From Boseongicola sp. SB0675_bin_26 (GTDB taxonomy: Bacteria > Pseudomonadota > Alphaproteobacteria > Rhodobacterales > Rhodobacteraceae): a DNA stretch of 10,943 bases. Both the position numbers and the translations under genes were made by a program. The DNA lies in NCBI GenBank assembly GCA_009843725.1, contig VYCX01000503.1:1-10943 (forward strand), given 5' to 3'. Of this stretch, positions 6,625-10,943 are shown one piece after another. Each line of letters starts with the position of its first letter. Within the stretch, counting starts at the first letter, position 1. The notes under the pieces were generated by a model. That model worked only from the letters and a program-made list of their open reading frames with translations, was not told the origin of the DNA and did no database searches.

Positions 6625-6646
6625 GGCCAGGCGGACCGGCCTGGCC
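6625..6646. promoter_or_regulatory. Inverted repeat just upstream of the helicase start
   Basis: GGCCAGG (6625-6631) and CCTGGCC (6640-6646) are perfect complements around an 8-nt spacer. The second arm ends 9 bp before the TTG at 6656. It could be an operator, or an mRNA hairpin limiting translation. It also weakens the case for the upstream in-frame starts, because the repeat would then lie inside the coding sequence. Confidence 0.35.
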
Positions 6647-6655
6647 CGGATCGCG

Positions 6656-9544
6656 TTGGCGATCCTGCATCCGCGCCATGCCAGGGCGGCATCCGTGAAC
6701 GTCGAAACGGTCCGGCTGCTGTTCGGTTCACGCCGCGCCGAACTGCCTTTGGGCGACGTGGAAGCGGTCGACGTGGCGAAAGGGCTGTTCGGTTCCAGCG
6801 TTCGGGTCCGTCATGCCGCAGGGAAGGTGCAAGATACGGGCTTGCCGCGAGAGGACGAGAAAGCGCTGGGCGCTGGGCTTGAAGCCGGGAGCTGCGGCGG
6901 GTGGCGCCGCAGGCTCTCGCCACGGCTGCTGGCGCTCCGCTTCTTGCATGACCGGCTGACGGCACTGGCCGATCCGGCTAGATACCTCACGACCGACGCA
7001 CTTCGCGACCTTGAGACAGAGGCCCGGTCGGTTGCCGGCGGGTTCTCGGCGCGATGGCCGCAGGCGCTGTCGGACGCTCCGGAAATCCGGATGCTGCGGG
7101 ACATCCTGGAGTTCCTGGATGCGCCAGACGATGCCAAGGTGAAAGCGAACGAGGCGTTCGTGTTCAACGAGCTGGCCCGCTCGCGCGAGCTCTTCGACCG
7201 GATCGAGGCCCGCCCGCTTACGGAAGAGCAGCGCCGGGCGGTCGTCATCGACGAGGGCCGCAACCTCGTCGTCGCCGCGGCCGGCAGCGGCAAGACCTCG
7301 GTCATCGTGGCCAAGGCCGGTTGGCTCGTCCGGAAGGGGTATCGCAAGCCGTCCGAACTGCTGCTGCTCGCCTTCGCGCGCGATGCCCGCAAGGAGATGG
7401 AAGAACGCATGGCGTCGCGCCTCGGCGCCGCAATTGCGCGCGACGTGACGGTGCGCACCTTCCACAGCCTGGGCATGGCGATCATCGGCGAAACCCAGGG
7501 CAGGCGTCCCGCACTCGCGGCGGTCGCGGAGAACGAGCGAAGCCTGTTCGAGCTGCTCAAGGGAATCGTCGCCGACCTGCTGGCGGACGACGACCTCTCG
7601 GCGATGCTGGATGAATGGTTCCAGGAGGGATTCGCGCCGTACAGGAGCCAGCATGAGTTCAGGAACTGGGGCGAGTACCACGACTACATCCGGAAGTTCG
7701 ACATCCGCTCGCTGAAAGGCGAGGTGGTCCGGAGCTTCGAGGAATGCGAGATCGCGAACTTCCTTTACCTCCACGGCGTTGCCTACGAGTACGAGGCCCC
7801 CTACGAGCACGACGTGGCGACCTCGGAGAAGCGCCAGTACAAGCCGGACTTCCGTTTGCCCGAGCACGGCATCTACATCGAGCACTTCGGGGTCGACGCC
7901 GAAGGGAACACGGCGCCCTTCGTCGACCGGGACCGGTATCGGCGGGACATGGAATGGAAACGCGGTGTCCATGCCGAGCGCGGCACCGTCCTGATCGAGA
8001 CCTTCAGTCACGAACGGACAGACGGCAGGCTGCTGCGAAACCTGAAGGAGAAGCTTGAGGCCCATGGGGTGGCTCTCTCGCAGATCCCGCGCGGGGAAAT
8101 GTTCGCCGCTCTCAACCGGCAGGGGCGGATCGACCCGTTCACGCGGCTGGTGGCGACCTTCCTTCAGCACTTCAAGGGCGGGCGGCTGTCGTTCGAGGAA
8201 ATCGCCGAGCGGGCGAACGCCCATCGGGACAGGCGGCGGGCGCAGGCGTTTCTCGCAGTGTTCCGGCCGATCTTCGAGCGCTACGAGGACGCGCTCGCCA
8301 GCGCAGGCGAAATCGACTTCCACGACATGATCAACAGGGCGACCGATCTCGTGGAGGAAGGGCGTTACCGCAGCCCGTTCGGATACCTGCTGGTCGACGA
8401 GTTCCAGGACATCTCGCCGTCCCGCGCGCGGCTGCTGAAGGCGATGCTCGGCAGCGTGCTGGGGTCCCAACTGTTCGCGGTCGGCGACGACTGGCAGGCG
8501 ATCTACCGGTTCGGCGGGTCGGACATCGCGGTGATGCGGGAGTTCGGGGACCGCTTCGGCGCGTTCGAGCGCATCGATCTTGCCACCACGTTCCGCTGCG
8601 CCGACCGCATTGCGAAGGTCGCCACGGACTTCGTGCTGCGCAACCCGGCGCAGATCCGCAAGACGGTTCGTGCGACGCGGAAGGCGGATCGCCCCGCGGT
8701 GTTCGTCGGTCTTCCCGGGGAGCAGGAACTCCCGCTTCTGAAGGAGGCGCTCGACAGGATCGAGGCGGATGCCCGCCGGCACGACGGCATCTCGGAGGTG
8801 CTGCTGCTGGGCCGCTACCGGCATCTGCGGCCCCGCAATCTGGCCGCGCTGCCGAAGCAGTACCCCCGTCTCCGCTTCACCTGGATGACCGTGCACCGCT
8901 CCAAGGGTCTCGAGGCCGACTATGCGGTGGTCCTCGGACTGCGTTCCGGCAAGCACGGCTTCCCCGCCGAAATAGCAGACGATCCGTTGCTCGACCTCGT
9001 GCTGGCAGCGCCCGAAGCCCTTCCGAACGCCGAGGAGCGGCGCCTGCTCTACGTTGCCGTAACCCGGGCGCGGCGGCAGGCCTTCCTGCTCGCGGACGGC
9101 GGCCAGCCGTCGGAATTCGTGACGGAGCTGATCGGCGGCGGATACGACGTCGAAACGTTCGGGCGTCCGCCGGAGGGCGACGTGCCTTGCCCGAGATGCG
9201 TCGGCGTTGGGCGGCTGCTGCGCCGGGAGAACGCGCGCGGCCAAGGCGTGTTCTTCGGGTGCTCGAACTATCCCCTCTGCGAGCACACCGCCCGGGCCTG
9301 CCCCCGCTGCGGAAACGGCCTTCCCGTCAGGTCGGGCGAGGCTTTTGTCTGCCGCGACTGTGGCGGGACCATCAAGGCCTGTCCCGTCTGCGACGGCTGG
9401 CTGGACGTCAGGATGGGCAGGTACGGCCGCTTCCTCGGCTGCTCGAACTTCCCGGCTTGCGACTACACACGGAACCTGGGGGAATCGAGGAAATGCGGGA
9501 CGCAGAGAGGCGGCAGCAAAGTGAATCGGGGCAGGCAACGTTGA
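6656..9544 (+). CDS. Helicase IV-like UvrD/Rep helicase with nuclease insert and zinc ribbons
   Basis: About 962 residues, numbered from TTG 6656. Residues 1-190 resemble the N-terminal domain of E. coli helicase IV. SF1A motifs follow: Q192 in PLTEEQRRAVV, Walker A AAAGSGKT at 207-214, VDEFQD with D581-E582, GDDWQAIYR from 610, TTFR with R647, TVHRSKG with H747 and YVAVTRAR ending at 806. About 340-470 is an insert absent from E. coli HelD: YKPDF (P397, D398), YIEHFG (E409) and MEWK (K435), typical of a divergent PD-(D/E)xK nuclease seen in UvrD-like proteins of other bacteria. C845-C935 holds six Cys pairs, making three ribbons, two of topoisomerase C4 type (GCSNYPLC, GCSNFPAC). It probably unwinds 3'-5' and trims DNA in repair or element defence. 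The start is uncertain: GTG 6695 and ATG 6518 are alternatives. Codon bias and the HelD-like match begin near 6660, which favours 6656. Confidence 0.9.
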   Translation: MAILHPRHARAASVNVETVRLLFGSRRAELPLGDVEAVDVAKGLFGSSVRVRHAAGKVQDTGLPREDEKALGAGLEAGSCGGWRRRLSPRLLALRFLHDRLTALADPARYLTTDALRDLETEARSVAGGFSARWPQALSDAPEIRMLRDILEFLDAPDDAKVKANEAFVFNELARSRELFDRIEARPLTEEQRRAVVIDEGRNLVVAAAGSGKTSVIVAKAGWLVRKGYRKPSELLLLAFARDARKEMEERMASRLGAAIARDVTVRTFHSLGMAIIGETQGRRPALAAVAENERSLFELLKGIVADLLADDDLSAMLDEWFQEGFAPYRSQHEFRNWGEYHDYIRKFDIRSLKGEVVRSFEECEIANFLYLHGVAYEYEAPYEHDVATSEKRQYKPDFRLPEHGIYIEHFGVDAEGNTAPFVDRDRYRRDMEWKRGVHAERGTVLIETFSHERTDGRLLRNLKEKLEAHGVALSQIPRGEMFAALNRQGRIDPFTRLVATFLQHFKGGRLSFEEIAERANAHRDRRRAQAFLAVFRPIFERYEDALASAGEIDFHDMINRATDLVEEGRYRSPFGYLLVDEFQDISPSRARLLKAMLGSVLGSQLFAVGDDWQAIYRFGGSDIAVMREFGDRFGAFERIDLATTFRCADRIAKVATDFVLRNPAQIRKTVRATRKADRPAVFVGLPGEQELPLLKEALDRIEADARRHDGISEVLLLGRYRHLRPRNLAALPKQYPRLRFTWMTVHRSKGLEADYAVVLGLRSGKHGFPAEIADDPLLDLVLAAPEALPNAEERRLLYVAVTRARRQAFLLADGGQPSEFVTELIGGGYDVETFGRPPEGDVPCPRCVGVGRLLRRENARGQGVFFGCSNYPLCEHTARACPRCGNGLPVRSGEAFVCRDCGGTIKACPVCDGWLDVRMGRYGRFLGCSNFPACDYTRNLGESRKCGTQRGGSKVNRGRQR

Positions 9545-10108
9545 CAGCGTGATCGCGTTCGCTCGCCGGGACGTTCAAGTTTCCGCCCCCTTCATCTCTT
9601 TGCTCACTCGAACGGGTTCTCCGGCTTCGCCTTGCCGCCTCTCGGACAATGGAGACTGCAGCCCTGCCTCTCGATGCTCAGGCGCGGATGGCATGACACA
9701 TATCGGAAGATGTCACGGAAGCGTCTTGGCCGACGTGTCGCGAAGTTCTCATGGAGGCACAATGCTTGCGAATCAGGCAGTTGACGGGCATTCGCGCCCG
9801 GATGGATGGCAAGGGCACGTGCTGCCTTCAACACATTGCAAGATGCGTACGGCAATGGGAACAGTGATCGCAACCAAACCTCCGATCGCGACAATCTGAT
9901 ACGCATTTTCGCGCTTCCGGACCTGCGTGCCGCATGAGTTCACCAGAAATGCACCGCATGCGAAGCGTGCCGGCGTCACGCAAACCAAGTCGTGTAGATT
10001 CCCAGACGGATATCAGCGCCGTGCACTCTCCGTGGCGCGCCTGCCGTGCTGATGGATCGAGACCGAAAACCCTTTGGCGTCATCCGCGCGCGATTCCAGG
10101 CTCTGGAT
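9545..10108. other. Intergenic stretch between helicase and secreted-protein gene
   Basis: These 564 bp separate the converging helicase (plus) and the minus-strand gene ending at 10109. No strong terminator hairpin with a T-run was found on either strand. Frames on both strands are Ser/Arg/Pro/Cys-rich without motifs, except a weak minus-strand candidate with one membrane segment (9773-9943, listed separately). Base composition is lower in G+C than the helicase gene, matching the right-hand block. Confidence 0.5.
9773..9943 (-). CDS. Possible small single-pass membrane protein
   Basis: A 56-codon frame from GTG 9943 (begins NSCGTQVRKRENAY after the start codon) to TGA 9773-9775. It contains one clear hydrophobic segment, YQIVAIGGLVAITVPIAVRIL, preceded by basic residues and followed by a Cys-rich tail (CPCHPSGREC). 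The frame opens further upstream to TTG 9988. No good ribosome binding site precedes either start, and codon bias is weak. It is co-directional with the secreted-protein gene at 10109-10648. It may be a chance frame, and the membrane segment is the only positive sign. Confidence 0.2.
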   Translation of the reverse strand: MNSCGTQVRKRENAYQIVAIGGLVAITVPIAVRILQCVEGSTCPCHPSGRECPSTA

Positions 10109-10648
10109 TCAAGATCCGGAAATCGAGACGCACTCATATGTTGCGATGCCACCAAGTCGCCCGTCGCGACCTTCAAGATAAAGAACTCCTGATTCATCCT
10201 CGATCTCGAGCTTGTACTTGTGTGCCCTTACAACGACAGAGGGGCCTTCGCCATAAGAGCCGGCCTCAGGGTGCTCATAGCTGAACTCTGACCATTCCCA
10301 AGTGGATGCGTCAAGATATCCGTAGCTGAACGCGGCGTTTCCGAGTTCCGTCGCGTCATGCAGGAAATATTCGATCTGACCTGAGCTGCCATGCTGCAAG
10401 CGCGAGAAAGCTTCACGAAAGTCGTGAATTTCTCGTCCTCCGGTGAAAGTGACCGTGCCCAATGCTTCTACGCCTCCGAATCCTGGCCAGGCCAGGACTC
10501 TTGATGCCTTGGCTCCAAGCCTGGATTGATCAGATTCTGCAGGGTCGATGCAGTAATGAACCTCGATGTCTTGCGCCTGCGCTTCGAACGTCATGATCGT
10601 TGCTGCGATGACCGAGGACATCTTCAGGCCCTTTCTTGGGTGCATCAT
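10109..10648 (-). CDS. Secreted hypothetical protein, two-cysteine
   Basis: 179 residues. The start is chosen at ATG 10648 because AAGGA (10658-10662) sits 9 nt upstream and because it yields an export signal: basic HPRKGLK, a short hydrophobic run MSSVIAATIM, and likely cleavage after AQA near residue 25. Glu22 in the signal region is unusual. The mature part is acidic and aromatic (SYGYLDASTWEWSEFSYEHP) and looks beta-rich, with only two evident cysteines, C33 (VHYC) and C173 (ATYEC), likely disulfide-linked. I do not recognise the family. The C-terminal ATYxC layout recalls the protein at 4720-5400. It lies 82 bp downstream of the small KRGRP gene on the same strand and could share its transcript. 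Codon use is less GC3-biased than in the helicase. Confidence 0.75.
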   Translation of the reverse strand: MMHPRKGLKMSSVIAATIMTFEAQAQDIEVHYCIDPAESDQSRLGAKASRVLAWPGFGGVEALGTVTFTGGREIHDFREAFSRLQHGSSGQIEYFLHDATELGNAAFSYGYLDASTWEWSEFSYEHPEAGSYGEGPSVVVRAHKYKLEIEDESGVLYLEGRDGRLGGIATYECVSISGS

Positions 10649-10730
10649 GTTCTGGTTTCCTTTCCACTGTTTGACGCGCGCTGAATTCTCGGGACTTTCC
10701 CGGCATGCGTCATGAGCCAAGGCTTCGGAG

Positions 10731-10883
10731 TCATGTGCCCGCTTGCCCATGGCTGGTCGCGCCTGACGCGCAGGACACCAGCCAAACTCGCGCCCCTTCC
10801 TCGGGCGTGGCGTCCAGCTTAATGATGCGAGTTTCCGGGCGTCCCCGCTTCTTGTGTTCTGACGGCGGTTTCTTCTTCGTCAC
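10731..10883 (-). CDS. Small KRGRP-motif protein, C-terminus atypical
   Basis: 50 residues from GTG 10883 to TGA 10731-10733. The start is supported by AGAAGG (10891-10896) 7 nt upstream and by a 4-bp GTGA overlap with the preceding gene's stop codon, which implies translational coupling. The sequence KKRGRPETRIIKLDATPEE (residues 11-29) resembles a family of very short conserved alphaproteobacterial proteins that, from memory, usually continue with a VARxIF-like segment and a basic Pro/Lys tail. Here it continues GARVWLVSCASG, so the C-terminus appears diverged, frameshifted or replaced at a junction. RGRP is the core of an AT-hook, so DNA binding is possible but unproven. Too short for ordinary gene finders. 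Confidence 0.6.
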   Translation of the reverse strand: MTKKKPPSEHKKRGRPETRIIKLDATPEEGARVWLVSCASGATSHGQAGT

Positions 10884-10943
10884 TTCGCACCCTTCTGGCC
10901 GTTATGCTTCGAGACCAAACGCTGTTGCCGCCAGCGCCTGTTG
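10880..10943 (-). CDS. 3' end of an unrecognised gene (partial, runs off right edge)
   Basis: The minus-strand frame entering from the edge encodes NRRWRQQRLVSKHNGQKGAK and stops at TGA 10880-10882. This stop overlaps the GTG of the next small gene as GTGA. The peptide is strongly basic, as in many DNA-binding or phage/transposon protein C-termini, but 20 residues are too few to assign a family. The overlap and the ribosome binding site inside its last codons are the main reasons to believe this frame. Another frame is open over the same bases, ending at a TAA slightly earlier. Confidence 0.5.
   Translation of the reverse strand, partial: NRRWRQQRLVSKHNGQKGAK

Larger units (their letters stand above)
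5401..6655. other. 1.25-kb region without a convincing gene
   Basis: Open frames on both strands are rich in Arg, Pro, Ser and Cys and show no family motif or consistent codon bias, so I treat them as non-coding. The best single candidate is a 112-codon plus-strand frame from ATG 6286 to TGA 6622-6624 (begins MRNSAVASRSRDWQEAALI). Its first half has moderate GC3 bias, but there is no clear ribosome binding site and no recognisable domain. The region carries several inverted repeats and one 18-bp tandem duplication, listed separately. It may be degraded sequence between two insertions. Confidence 0.5.

Noticed and set aside
6728..9538. A 936-codon open frame on the minus strand opposite the helicase
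   Set aside because: Antisense shadow of the helicase gene. The plus-strand frame has every SF1 motif, and this one has none of any family.
10109..10648. MliC/PliC-type lysozyme inhibitor for the two-cysteine secreted protein
   Set aside because: Only the two-Cys layout is similar. The characteristic inner motifs of those families are not present, so no function is assigned.
1..10943. CRISPR array, tRNA, rRNA, integrase or transposase
   Set aside because: No regularly spaced repeats of CRISPR length, no tRNA-like cloverleaf and no recombinase motifs were found on either strand.

Overview
The window is a GC-rich (roughly two-thirds G+C by eye) bacterial segment, most likely from an alphaproteobacterium. 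The clues are the strong G/C bias at third codon positions in the large genes, a TraA/TrwC-type MobF relaxase with an Arg/Gly/Asp-rich tail, a small DUF1640-like coiled-coil membrane protein, and clustered GANTC (CcrM-type) sites. It looks like an accessory or mobilizable region. It has a relaxase, but no coupling protein, mating-pair-formation genes, integrase or transposase can be recognised here. The species assignment is inference.

Layout: (1) Bases 1-400 are clearly less GC-rich. They hold the apparent 3' end of an unrecognised gene (stop at 175-177), a sigma70-like promoter whose -35 and -10 boxes overlap two 10-bp palindromes, a run of four GANTC sites, and an imperfect 22-bp palindrome. 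(2) A DUF1640-like gene (408-680, minus) is divergent from the MobF relaxase-helicase (895-4023, plus). Their shared 214-bp spacer carries three 8-bp direct repeats. (3) Bases 4024-4719 have no convincing gene but contain two perfect GC-rich hairpins. (4) A secreted protein with a peptidoglycan-binding domain lies at 4720-5400 (minus), with an operator-like inverted repeat and another hairpin upstream. (5) About 1.25 kb without a convincing gene follows. (6) A large helicase-IV-like (HelD) UvrD-family protein lies at about 6656-9544 (plus). It carries an inserted PD-(D/E)xK-like nuclease segment and three C-terminal zinc ribbons. (7) After about 560 bp of mostly empty sequence, a minus-strand group runs in from the right edge: the 3' end of an unknown gene, a 50-codon KRGRP-motif gene overlapping it by GTGA, and a second secreted protein of unknown function.

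How they may work together: the relaxase supplies nicking and strand displacement for transfer, possibly at an oriT near its own gene. The helicase/nuclease could act in DNA processing, repair or defence on the same element. The two secreted proteins share a Cys-bracketed C-terminal layout ending in ATYxC and may be related in fold. No complete new system can be demonstrated. The best leads are the helicase-nuclease-zinc-ribbon fusion, the repeat array beside the relaxase, and the pair of secreted proteins.
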